Source: Pieris napi (Eukaryota; Arthropoda; Insecta; Lepidoptera; Pieridae). Taken from it: a stretch of 64,000 nt of DNA. Positions 49,334 through 60,144 of this stretch are shown one piece after another. Numbering within the stretch: position 1 is the first letter of the stretch; every line of letters starts with the position of its first letter. Both the position numbers and the translations under genes were made by a program. The notes under the pieces are model-generated. The model had not been told where the DNA came from and did not search any database. It saw only the letters and a program-made list of their open reading frames with translations. The stretch covers positions 7,110,501 to 7,174,500 of the forward strand of contig NC_062238.1 of assembly GCF_905475465.1 (NCBI RefSeq), read 5' to 3'.

Positions 49334-50075
49334 ATAATATAATATTTATCATAAATACAGTACAGTTACTTCCGAAAGCACTTATTACTCATAACACAAG
49401 CGACTCTTTTTATCGTAGCACCAACACTATTTCACACGTAGAATACCAAGGATTTGCGCGTAATAAAAATAAAAACAAATGAAACTTCTTAATACTACTA
49501 GTGATGATAACCTAATAAAAAAGGTGATCGACTCTTGAGTCCGAACGACTTAGTGCGAACTGTTACTTCCGTATGTCCAAATACTACTGGTTTTTTTAAT
49601 ATTTTACGCTAATTTTACCTTAATACATGTCGGTTATGTTTGAATTTATTCTTTCACGAACGTGATAGCGCAATCTCACCTTTGATCAAAAATCTAGAAA
49701 CCTACTTTTTAACTATAAAGATAAGCACTGGATTATAACAATGCTAATGTTTTAAAGTCCAGTAAAATCATTAAAAGTCTTTCACCATTACACTGAACTA
49801 CAATTGACTTCAGTGTCGAATAAAAGTCTTATCCAGATTATTTATAGTAGTTCTCCAGACGAACTTGTTTTTATTCGAAAATAGTTGTTTTAATAATGAT
49901 CTCACTGCTTTGGAACTGGCTATTTAGATAACAGATATCAAGTTCATTCGTTCATAGTGTTCGTGAAATCACGTTTGCAAGACACATACATAGTCAGATA
50001 AAATACATGCTAACTATTTCGTTAGGCTCTCCAGGCTTCAAGCTTTTTTACTACTATTTAAATGATATTTGTATA
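49334..50075. other. Unannotated AT-rich DNA
   Basis: Nothing supported was seen. Confidence 0.35.
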
Positions 50076-50306
50076 GATTATTTTTCCGACCCAAATATCG
50101 GCCAATAGAATTGCACCATTCGACGTCACGTGGTACAACCTACATGGTATTATACTGAAAATTTTTTGTGAAAATTTTCTCTGGTCGTTGCTTCAAGAAA
50201 AGTATTAAGTAGTTGTTTTATTCATTATGAAATTCTTATTTGTTAACTGTACATTTCGTCTCATGGTGCAATGCTATTGGCCGACATTTGGGTCGGAAAA
50301 ATAATC
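50076..50306. mobile_element. MITE with 42-bp inverted ends
   Basis: GATTATTTTTCCGACCCAAA followed by TATCGGCCAATAGAATTGCA is mirrored by TGCAATGCTATTGGCCGACA and TTTGGGTCGGAAAAATAATC. The middle is AT-rich and non-coding. TA directly inside the outer bases on both sides could be a Tc1/mariner-type duplication, but this is uncertain. Confidence 0.75.
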
Positions 50307-50311
50307 CCCCG

Positions 50312-50492
50312 AATACCACTCGAGCTTCAAAATTATCTGGTATTTCCCTCAAGGTTCGTTGCAAACAAATGTAGTCGTCATGACGACTGTCGTCGTCATG
50401 ACGACTAAATTAATTGAAATAAACAACTATATTAATTGTTTGCAACGAACCTATCGGGAAATACCCGATAATTTTGAAGCTCTTGTGGTATT
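50312..50492. mobile_element. Foldback element with CGTCATGACG core
   Basis: AATACCACTCGAGCTTCAAA, ATTATCTGGTATTTCCC and GGTTCGTTGCAAACAA are mirrored in order by TTGTTTGCAACGAACC, GGGAAATACCCGATAAT and TTTGAAGCTCTTGTGGTATT. The loop contains two copies of the palindrome GTCGTCATGACGAC. It lies 6 bp from the preceding MITE. No ORF. Confidence 0.75.
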
Positions 50493-50812
50493 ACATATGA
50501 CAATTAGGTATTTATTTACTACGTGGAATTCGAAATAGAGAAAAAAAATTTCAAAGAACAATTCTAAAGCGGTCTTTATTTAGTAAGAATCAAATATAAT
50601 ATAACATTATTTAAATAAACTTAATAAATAATAACATTATTTTAGTATACTTATGTCAAAATATAATCAATTGATTCATTAAAATGATTTATTGTTGGCT
50701 GTGTATGTGGTCTATGGTGCTTTTTTTCTAATTGTTAATTAAAAATTAAAATCATTATTATTGCTTCGAATTTTAAAATCGTACTAAAACGCTAAATAAT
50801 TATATGCTTCAT

Positions 50813-51814
50813 TTTTTTTTATGGCTCTGGCACGATTTGTGCATTTAGACCAGTGCCGATAATTTTTGAAACCTAAAAAAATTACAGTAGGATGAAACCC
50901 ATTAGTTTTCTAATGGGTTTCATCCTACTGTAGAGAAGTAAGGAAGGGGATGACAGGTCTGGGCGCTACTGCATACGATTTTTTGCGTTTTCTGAGAAGA
51001 TTTACTATGGTAATATATATATTTTTACCATAGGAAAGTAGAGATTTCAACGAACTGAAAGCACACTAACTTTTTGAAAAAAGCTGAAATTTTGACGTCA
51101 GAATTTTCGATTGAAAATTAGGGTGTTTTTTCGATATTAATTCAAAATAAGGTGAACAAATAAATATTTTTAATCAAATAAATTACAGTGTATTTGGGAC
51201 ATAGAAAGGTAAGTTTTCACCAAATTTCGTTAAAAAAAAAATATTTTTGTTAAAGATAAAAATAAAAAACCAAAAACTTGGTTTTTTGAATTTTTCACAT
51301 AAATTTTGAGGTTATGTGAAAATTGGTGAATACAAAAGTTTTAGATTTTTTTATTACCTCCAACTTTGCCATTTAACTTTCTTCGATAGGACTTGTAGTT
51401 TTGCCGGAAATCGAGATAAACCGTTTTTTACCCTTAAAACTCCCCCCCTACCCCTTCCCGACCTCAGATCGACCGTAATTTATTTTTCCTTTCATTTTGA
51501 TCCTATTCCCCTGCTTTTCTAATGGGTTTTATCCTACTGTAATTTTTTTCACTTTTTATTTATTTTAAAGGCTATCTGCACTGGTCTAATTAGCCAGTGT
51601 CAAGTATAGGATTTTTATCATTCGTGATTGTCTTTTTTTAGAAATTCGACCGTGTCCTCCATGTATGGTTTAGGCACTCGCCCGGTACCGCACAACCCTC
51701 CCAAAGGCCGAGAACAAATTTAAATTAAATTAAAACTTGCCCTCGAATCGGGAATCGAACCCGGTACCCCTCACCTAGCTGCCACTTAATAAGACCGCTA
51801 GGCTATGAGGCCCC
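50813..51814 (-). repeat. SINE-2 copy split by snapback S2
   Basis: The SINE runs on the minus strand: head GGGGCCTCATAGCCTAGCGG (51795-51814), body to 51589, then, beyond the insertion, ATGCACAAATCGTGCCAGAG and its tail (50813-50845). TGCTTCAT flanks the whole at 50805-50812 and 51815-51822, an 8-bp target duplication, so the SINE was intact before it was split. The remainder closely matches the copy at 3.9 kb. Confidence 0.9.
50846..51588. mobile_element. Snapback element S2, internally deleted, inside SINE-2
   Basis: Ends TAGACCAGTGCCG and its mirror GCACTGGTCTA, with ATT duplicated at 50843-50845 and 51589-51591. The right arm is nearly full length and about as in S1. The left arm is cut to about 55 bp and is followed by a new small hairpin (CAGTAGGATGAAACCCATTA, TTT spacing, then its mirror) joined to the loop sequence. 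So about 540 bp of left arm is missing compared with S1. Mobilisation would need enzymes from elsewhere. Confidence 0.9.
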
Positions 51815-51822
51815 TGCTTCAT

Positions 51823-52299
51823 ATTTAGAATTCTTTTTAACTTATTATTACATGGGAACGTAAACTATTTGTAGATAAGTAAAATCTCTTTTATAAAGAA
51901 TGAATCATAGACAAATAACAGATAATAGTTGCCACAGCAACAGTCATAATACGTATTAGTTGTCTGTGTGCAGTGGTTGACCTGATTTCCACATTATTTA
52001 CCTATTTCAGAGATACAATGGAAGGAACACTCATAAAAGATGCGCGGTTAAGGGCCGGCCTTATTCCTTAAATGGGACACGGTCCATTATTTTAATGTTC
52101 TGTTTTTTGTAAACGAGCTATGTGTTTCGATAACGATGGATGTTAGCTATGCGGTACGAAAAATAAGGGAACTGTATCTATTTTTAGTTTTGCTTGCGTG
52201 TGGTTCATGACTATTATAAACAGATTTATACATCTAATAATATGAATGAACGAAAAAACAATGTACAAAATTGTATTAAGCATCTAAATGAGGGTGTGC
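51823..52299. other. Unannotated DNA
   Basis: Nothing supported was seen. Confidence 0.35.
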
Positions 52300-52619
52300 A
52301 TGTCACCGTAAAATTGTAAACACCGTTAGATTGTAATCTATCTCGCGAGATTATAAACTGTCGAAAGATTGTGAACCTCAACGAACTGCTTACAATTTAA
52401 CGTATTATTATTCGGTAGTTATATGAAATTGTTGGAAAGTAAAATTAATCTGTAATTGACCAAAGAAGTTTGAATGATAACTAAGTTAGTGTAGTACAAT
52501 CTACCGAATAATAATACGTTAAATTGTAAGCAGTAAGCTGAGGTTCACAATCTTTCGACAGTTTATAATCTCGCGAGATAGATTACAATCTAACGGTTTT
52601 TACAATTTTACGTTAACAT
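52300..52619 (+). mobile_element. Family P MITE, full 320-bp copy
   Basis: Ends ATGTCACCG and CGTTAACAT, with GC on each side (52298-52299, 52620-52621). The GC duplication is informative because it is not AT-rich. Arms and core match the 44.7-kb copy almost base for base and the length is the same, suggesting recent activity. Confidence 0.9.
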
Positions 52620-52621
52620 GC

Positions 52622-53023
52622 ATAAGGCTGTGGTAGTATGGATCTGACGATTTGATGAGAATAAATATAGACAGTACTACATAGGAAAGTTACATTAGGC
52701 GAGCCAGCCCTTAATACTCAACTTGCAATTGTATATTTCATCGGAAAACTGAGTTTTAATAGCGGATAAATTGTGGCTGTTCAAATGCCTGGTGCACAGA
52801 CCAACGAACAAGCTGGCGCCAGGCAATTGCGAATTTTTTGCTCTATGACCCTGAGTTTGACCTAATTTAAGATTCGAATGAAAAATACGTGGTTGAAACT
52901 AAGCAAAGAAATTATAATTGCTATTTTATGTGTATACTCAATGGTGCTATTAGCTATTAAGTATCTATATAGATCATCAATCCAAAAAATGTCTTTTATA
53001 CATTGTTCCTAGTTATTGAGGAG
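52622..53023. other. Unannotated DNA
   Basis: Nothing supported was seen. Confidence 0.35.
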
Positions 53024-53163
53024 AAACATAATAAACTACAAGCTCCCCTCCTTATCAGAATGCCAAATCGTAAAATGACTGCTTCACGACTGATTTGAGC
53101 GCGACCGCCGCTGCGAAAACCGCTGTGAGAGTTCGATAAGTGAGTTACAGAATCCCAAGGCTG
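53024..53163 (+). mobile_element. Family K MITE, copy 3, left end lost
   Basis: ATAATAAACTACAAGCTCCC, GACTGATTTGAGCGCGACCG and GTGAGTTACAGAATCCCAAG plus GCTG match copy 1, but the left terminal repeat is missing. The right end runs into a 40-bp palindrome. Confidence 0.75.
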
Positions 53164-53196
53164 TAATGTTATTCAATTGAATAACATTACAGCCTT
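53157..53196. repeat. Perfect 40-bp palindrome at a MITE end
   Basis: AAGGCTGTAATGTTATTCAA at 53157-53176 is followed by its exact reverse complement to 53196 with no spacer. The first seven bases are the end of family K copy 3, so the palindrome spans the element/host junction. Confidence 0.95.
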
Positions 53197-56130
53197 AATT
53201 ATGCATACAACAAATTTATGAACTAATTTTATAATCTCAAGCGTTTCTCCATAACTTACAGAAACTCATTTGATTTACATAAAATACATTTATATTCAGC
53301 AAACGTAAGCTTTTCTATGAAACGTGTGATACGGATAGGAAATTATTTCAATATTTGAACACTCAAACGCGCGATTGCAACCGAAAGTTATTTAAATCTT
53401 AGAATCGTAGTAGAGGTTTATTGGAAGGAATTGTATTTATGTAAAGATTGCAAAATCGTTTACACTAACATAATATAATATTCTCAATTAAAGCACGACC
53501 TTCATAACAACAATATTTTGATCTAAGAAAATATGAACATAGCAAAATTAGTTCCCATATATTATGCCTTATTGTAATGCAGTTATATAAATCACAGTTA
53601 TAAAAAATTTTATATTAACACCTCTTAGAACTGTAATAAAATAATCAGACCTAATTTCTTAGAATTTGTAATATGTTTACACATAGGTATTTATAAGCCG
53701 TTTACAAATATCAACTGTGTAATTAGTGGTAATAATTAGTATCTACGTGAAATAGTGTAAAACGTTTTGCTTTGGTACTTTCTACCTAAGTATGTAACAC
53801 AACATTGTTTTTTTGGACACGTTGCTTTCTTGTAAAGTCAAGTCACTAGTCTTTTTTCTAGTCGAAGAAACTTTATTCGACTTCAATTCAAAAGTGCATT
53901 ATAAAACTTTTTATTGAAGTCCTTTCTTTTAATTTTATTTTACATCGTTGTACAGTATTGAGAGTTCTATTCTTTATTCAAAAATTTCTATTGCGAAGGC
54001 TAGGAACCAAGTATACCAAACAGTCTGCCAAGATGTATTGCCAAAATTCACTAAAACTTAAGATTTAATCGCCAACTTTGAATAGCCCTTGAGAAAGAAA
54101 ATTTATAGCTACCAACTCACGTTACTTTGAAGTCATTTGGAAACTTACGAGATACTTTTACAAGTACCTATTACTATTGTTATATACCAACAGTATGTTA
54201 TTAATGTAAGCCATTTCGCACGGCAGTGGATTCTCAATATCAACGTGCACACTTCATATAAAACAATAGTAGTGTAGGTACAGTGGTAAAGGAGGTAAAA
54301 ATAAGTAATTTAATTTCCATCTTCAAAGTAAATTGAAAATATGTATATTCCGTAATATAAAAGCAAAAGTCTTATATGCAATGATTGAAAGCGAGAAATC
54401 TTTGAGTTTGACATTATAAAGGCCGATTTACGTCAGACAAACGAATGCTCATTCTATCCCCACTCTAACAAATAAACAGACGTAGAACATTGTTTCGTTG
54501 TTTTATATGCGTTCACAAAGATTCTAAGGAATATTCTAAGAATGCGAATTGGTGAAAACTGGGAAACTAGTTTTTCTTTTGGAATGGAATCATTGTTGGC
54601 CTTAAGGGCCTTTACAGTTCAGCTCGCGCTGTAGGTGTACTAGAGCCTGCGAACAGTTAAACTTAAAAGCGTTCTTGCGTGTTCGGACGAGCTCGCTCCC
54701 CGGAGCGGTCTCTTCAAAGTGTTCTTGTGTTCGACATAATCGATTCAACTATGAATTGGTCTCAAAAGAAATTTTGGAATTGACCACATTATTCTACTTG
54801 CATATCCGTCATCGTTTCACCTACATTATTCAGTATCCTTCGCTGCATTAAATTTGTCACCCGGCAACGTCTCTTCCTTCTTTTGTTTTTGAGTTTTTTA
54901 AAACAGAATAATAAATGCAGAACTTTCAATTATAATGTTGCTGTCAGAGTCGGCCATAAAGAAGCATTACCAACCACAGAATTGACACGAATGAGCAATG
55001 AGCATTTGTTCAGATGATCTAAATATCTATTGTGCAAGAATCTAGTTCTTGGTTCTCATTCTTACTCGCTGATATTTAGGTGTAAACGCTAAGAACTATA
55101 TATCGTTTACACTAAAAGAGTGTGAAAGAATGCTCTTGTTCTAGTTCTAGCTACGTTCGTTTGGTTTAAACGCGCCTTTAGAAACATATCATACATATTT
55201 CAATATCATTTCTTAACATAAACATTGAGTTCACACAATGACTTCTATACAAAGAACATCATTTTCTTTTCTCTGACGCTGAAAATATCTTTCCATTTCC
55301 TTTCAAACAAGCAATCAGGGCTATATCAAAGTACCTAATATAATATTGAACGAACAATGTACACCATTGTTATATGGCATTCAATGCTATATTGTGATAT
55401 GTCAATTGTGTACAATTGCATTTAACATTAATTTTAGGTTTCATACAGCTCATTTATCATAAATAATTTGGCCAAGGAGTATTTAAAAAAGCAAGGAAAA
55501 CAGATTTACCGTCGCACTATGGGTTTAGCCAGTACTCTAAAATATAATTGTCCTAGTAATCTGTAATGCCTCCTACTTCGAGTTCCTCAAAAATGCTAAA
55601 AAGATATTTCGTGTAAAGCTAACAAGACTCTATATTCCACTTATGTGTATATTATCACATAATAATCTAAAAGTACAGTACCTAATTACCGTGGAAAATC
55701 TAGTAAATAGATGAAAAACCTCAAGCTGTTTATAGTGGCCTCGAGAAGGTTAACTGTTTTTGCGTGTGGTTACTCCTAAGAACTTAAGATCACTTAAGCC
55801 AAGTAAACGTTTGTTAAGCTCAAGCTTAGAAAACATTTCAACCTCATATTTCATTTAGGTTTTTGAAGGTCCGCGAAATAGTACATATCATAGAATTAAT
55901 ATTTTAAATTGTTTAAAAAAAGTAGTTTAAAAATTCTCTTCATGTTTATACCCAAAAGAGAATTTAAGCTTAGCATATTAAATGTTCCATTCAATTCATA
56001 CTCTGTAAAATATTGACAAGTGTTATCTGTTTTCAAATTCAGTTATGTAAAAACACGCCAACAATTGAATAAAACAAAGGCTGATAGAAAATCACCGAGC
56101 GTCTATTCACTTCCCACGTCGAAATATGTA
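53197..56130. other. Unannotated AT-rich DNA
   Basis: Nearly 3 kb without a supported gene or repeat. A locally GC-richer patch lies at 54600-54720 (GAGCTCGCTCCCCGGAGCGG). Confidence 0.35.
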
Positions 56131-57048
56131 CCTAGGTAACACTGAAAATTTTTAGAAAACGAAATACGGCTTAATGTAGAAAATTGCCAATACTTTTTTG
56201 TTTTTTGAAGTAATTTCCGTTCCTCTCTACACATCTTCGTATTCGATGGGACCACTGAGAAAAGCAGTGGGCCCATTCTTCCTTAGGGGGTTTTTCTATG
56301 GCATTTTCGTACGCTTTCACCGCATATTCAGGGCTCGTCAAGCGAATACCTCGAATTTTATCTTTACTTTTGTGTTCATAGCAATATTGGATATATTCAT
56401 CACCTGTGACGATGTCAAATACAGCATTTGAGTTACCGCCGTTGAACTGATCTCACATTTGGCGACAGCAGTCCATGCGAACGTGTTTCTGGTCGTCGGT
56501 TAAAGTATGGGGAATCCATCTGGTACAGAGCTTCCTGACGCCTAAATGTTGGTGTAATATTTTTTGAACTTGACTCATACCAATTCCTAGGCTTGCCCGT
56601 ATCTGCTGATAGGTCACTCTCTTATCTTCGTCTATCACGAGTCGCACAACACTGGTGTTATCTTCAGTAGTCGCTATTAAAGGACGTCAATCACGCGGAT
56701 CATCATTGAGATTGCTACGTCCACGCTTAAACTCGTTAAACCAATTGTTAATAGTGGCACGAGATGGGGCTTCATTAAGAAATGCTAATCGCAGCCTATC
56801 GTAGCTTTGTTGTTGAGTAAGCCCACAACGAAAGTCACAATAAATCATTGACCGAAAATTTTCTCGCGTAAGGTTCATTTTCAAGTGTAACAAGAGTTTT
56901 AGATTTGCCGCCAATTCACAAAAACAAATGACAAGAGAATGCAATATACTACATTGGGTTACCAAAGAGTTCTAAAATTTTAATAAAAAAAAAATCATAA
57001 GCAACGTTTCCAACTGGCCAATTCTAAACATTTTCAGTGTTACCCACG
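56131..57048 (-). mobile_element. Internally deleted mariner element
   Basis: Terminal inverted repeats CCTAGGTAACACTGAAAATT and CGTGGGTAACACTGAAAATG (minus) differ at few sites. TA flanks both ends (56129-56130, 57049-57050), the Tc1/mariner target duplication. At 918 bp it is shorter than the roughly 1.3 kb of full mariners, which matches the missing middle of the transposase. It cannot make active enzyme, but intact ends could still be moved in trans by a related transposase. Confidence 0.9.
56171..56878 (-). pseudogene. Mariner transposase pseudogene
   Basis: Transposase of mariner elements cuts and pastes DNA at TA, using an N-terminal helix-turn-helix domain to bind the ends and a DD34D catalytic domain. 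From ATG 56878 one frame runs 235 codons. It starts MNLTRENFRSMIYCDFR, continues with ATINNWFNEFKRGRS (first HTH region), YQQIRASLGIGMSQVQKIL (second HTH), then WIPHTLTDDQKHVRMDCCR. The first catalytic Asp is in IVTGDE at codon 160 (56399-56401). Two TGA stops interrupt it, at 56687-56689 (codon 64) and 56453-56455 (codon 142). After CYEHK the sequence jumps to KIRGIRLTSPEYAVKAYEN, so about 150 codons carrying the second and third catalytic Asp are gone. The end, CFSQWSHRIRRCVERNG, is intact. The frame is otherwise preserved. The + ORF at 56198 is its shadow. Confidence 0.9.
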
Positions 57049-57050
57049 TA

Positions 57051-58057
57051 CTTAAATTTTCTTACAGTTTTAAAGAAATAGGGATAAATTCTTCTTGCCA
57101 ATAGATGGTATCTATTATTATTATTTGATGAAAGATACGTTTTGTATTATCGTTGCAATTGCGATAATTTAATTAAACGAAATATGAGAGCAATTATAAT
57201 CAATTAGTAACACGAGGTTATATTTAATGTATTCTATGTTATACTATAACATATCTTAGCTAGTCAAGACAAGTTAATTAAAGTATGAAACACATATAAA
57301 CGGGGCAAGTATAACTTGAACTCTGCCAGAGTTACGGTAGAGGCCATGCTCAAATATTTACAAAGTGCATCCACTCAGCCGTTATTTCCTGTTTTACTAC
57401 CAACCGATATTAAATGGTATATTACCTATTTATATAACACTACTTATTCTGACTGAATTCCAAACTTAAAATTTAAACGTTCGATAAATTAAAAAAGGCA
57501 TCCAATTGTAATTGTAATCCAATAAATAGGTAGTAAATCCATTTCTAATGTAAACCCATATTTTTTTAAGTTATGAATCGCTATTGTTAATCAAATATAT
57601 AATTTTTTTTTTACTCATTTATGCGAAACTTACTGAATATAATTTTTTGAGTTTATTTTCGTTACATTTTTGTCTAGTACGGCCTAGAATTTCTTATGCA
57701 TTTATTCAAAATAAAGTGACAAATTGAATAGAAATGATCTTCCTTTTACTTTTAAATTATAGCTTGAAGTAAAATGAATATAACTAATTAAGTGCACGAC
57801 TTCATAAAAATGAAATTGTGCTGTCCGTACCATACTCACATGATTTTTTTATTTCATATAAAAACAAATATACTTGCAATATAATAGAGGTTTTATGGAG
57901 TTAATTAAGAACCTTTGTCGCCTTTGCATGAAGTGAATTTTGCATTTATTGTAAATTGGAATTACAATTTAATTTACGCCAATATTCCCTCGATTGTTGC
58001 TATGTTCCGTAAAATCTGCGCGGACGCATTCATTTGCCACTAGAAGGTCAAGTTTCG
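57051..58057. other. Unannotated DNA ahead of a candidate exon
   Basis: AT-rich to about 57990, then a rise in G+C. Nothing else supported. Confidence 0.35.
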
Positions 58058-58207
58058 ATGTTTCATCGGATACAAGTCAGCGAGCGTTTTGTCCGCAATT
58101 GTTTATTTTATGTTCTATTTTCGCTGTCCATCATCTGGGCATTGTTAGCGTGTGTTTACGGCGAGCGGGCTTCGAGAATGCTTGTGGTCTTACGTGTATT
58201 TTGTGGT
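58058..58207 (+). CDS. Candidate first coding exon, signal-peptide-like
   Basis: I do not recognise a family. From ATG 58058 an open frame of 50 codons ends at a GTAAGT donor (58208-58213) in phase 0. It starts MFHRIQVSERFVRN, then has a 20-residue hydrophobic run (CLFYVLFSLSIIWALLACVY), then GERASRMLVVLRVFCG. Basic residues before a hydrophobic core suggest a signal peptide or signal anchor. A shorter alternative starts at ATG 58178 and gives a 10-codon exon with the same donor. The stretch 57990-58215 is clearly less AT-rich than its surroundings and matches none of the repeats. Against it: no acceptor or partner exon is in view, the ATG context is not strong, and the frame also runs past the donor to 58288. 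An untranslated exon or chance remains possible. Confidence 0.3.
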
Positions 58208-58213
58208 GTAAGT

Positions 58214-60107
58214 GGAGTTAATAACTGGGCTATTATGTTTTTAATTTATAGTTTGGGGATGCGCTCTTTGAAAATGATATGTGGTTAGTTTTTCTTTTAT
58301 AAAAACATTGTTGAACATAAGACTAATAGTACAGCTTAGAATCGTTTATCTGGTTCAGTAGTTTATCTAGAATATCTTAATGAACTCTGAGTACGACTTT
58401 AAGGTTAAAAGGCGTAACTGAATTTCATAATAGACATATAAGGAATGTCATACTATTTTAAAACAAACCTTGGTCTTTAAATTGTATCACTTTCGCATAT
58501 ATAGGTCAAATGAAATGTCCCCAGCTATTCTGTTACGGTGCGGGTGCAATTCTTTTTGCGTCCGAATTGTCGACTGTACAGCCTTTTTCACACCAAGCTG
58601 CTATATTGCTAGAAGTAGCAGTGAATGCTAAGTTTATGTCTATACTTTCCATCTATCATACAAGAAATCTTTTTTTCTACGCACTTAATCTATGGAATCT
58701 TTTATCAATTGCTAGATGTATGAAGCAGTCTGCTAGTTTCGGATGACAACATCTAAAAATCTATTGGTCCAGAGCTGCGTTACTAGAACCAACTGCTACT
58801 CTCAACAAAATATAATAATTAAGTTTTACAATACTTATATAGTGTAGGTCTTTTAAGCTATGTGTATTATACTGATTTCTATAACTATGTTCACTATATA
58901 CATAAATTTAATAAAAATGCCTTTATTTAAGTACTTACTATAATTTTAGTTACCTTAAAATATTTAATACTAGTTCACAACTTCCAAAAGAGTTAAGGCT
59001 ACGTGTATTAATAAAGCGGTTGTTTGAAAAAAATGCAAATTGGAAAACGGCGCGCAATTTCACTTGTCTTTTTTCATGTTTGCTTTCGATTAAGCTCAGC
59101 AACTTTGACTTTTGTTTTTCCAATAGTTATTTGGATGTTGGGATTCGGCTTATTGCAATCTTTAAGTTGGCATTCGCAATGTTTCTTTATCCAATTGCTA
59201 TGAGTCGTAAACATTTGGTGACATTCTCGGTTAGGCGATTTCTTTCTCTGAACTCAGAACGGTTTGATTTCTGGAACAATAAAACCTTAGAAGGTGACCT
59301 TAAATAGGTGATCCGTAACCGATTCATGTCACGTGACTATACTTTTATTAATAGTTTAAAGATTAAGGACTTTACGAGTGTAGGAAAATTGCAAAATTCC
59401 AAGAACGAATCTCGTGTAACGCAATTAATTCGGACAATATAATTTTACACTTTGCTCAAGCGAACCACGTAGTCTAGAAATTGCCATGTCATAAAATTTA
59501 AATTTTCACCTGTGTCCGGACTACTAACATAAAATCACTGTACTCTTTGAATTTTTTAACGGCACATTAAGACCAAATGAATATTGAATTTAATTATATG
59601 CGTAATCGTATAATAGTTAATTTATGAAGAGGTGTTACGATAGCAGCAGATTTTTTCGATATTATATCTTGACCAGATTACAAACAATATTTATTAAAAA
59701 AAAGTATTATACATACAACTTATAACGTGCGTAGTGCAAACATAAATTTAATGCATACCTCGGTTTTCACTTTCCTAACTAGATTGCGCAAATTAATTTG
59801 TAAAGATTACAATAGATATTAATTATAAAGATAACATTGTCTTTAAAGATTTTTTATGTCTGTATCTTTACGTCATTATCTCATACTACTCATACTGTAC
59901 AATCAATGAAAATAAGCTAGTTTTTGAACCAATATTCCGTTGTTAAGTTGAGTCACTTTTCATCAGGTGAATCTCGAATGAAATTGAGCGTATACTAATC
60001 GTGTTAAAACACAACGGTTTTGGCTTTAGCATAAATTTTAATATTATTTACATATTGCGAATATCAATACCGTGAAAATGGCAACATTTCAACAGTCTTC
60101 AATCATA
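58214..60107. other. Unannotated DNA, intron-like
   Basis: ORFs at 58510-58746 (78 codons) and 59020-59307 (95 codons) show no domain or coding pattern I can recognise. Confidence 0.3.
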
Positions 60108-60144
60108 ATATCAATTAGTTCCCGGCCGATGCATGTCTTTTTAA

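Noticed and set aside
56198..56431. 77-codon ORF on the + strand
   Set aside because: It is the antisense shadow of the mariner transposase relic.
59020..59307. 95-codon ORF
   Set aside because: Begins at a non-ATG codon (TTG) as a bacterial-style start, and I see no domain or splice signal.
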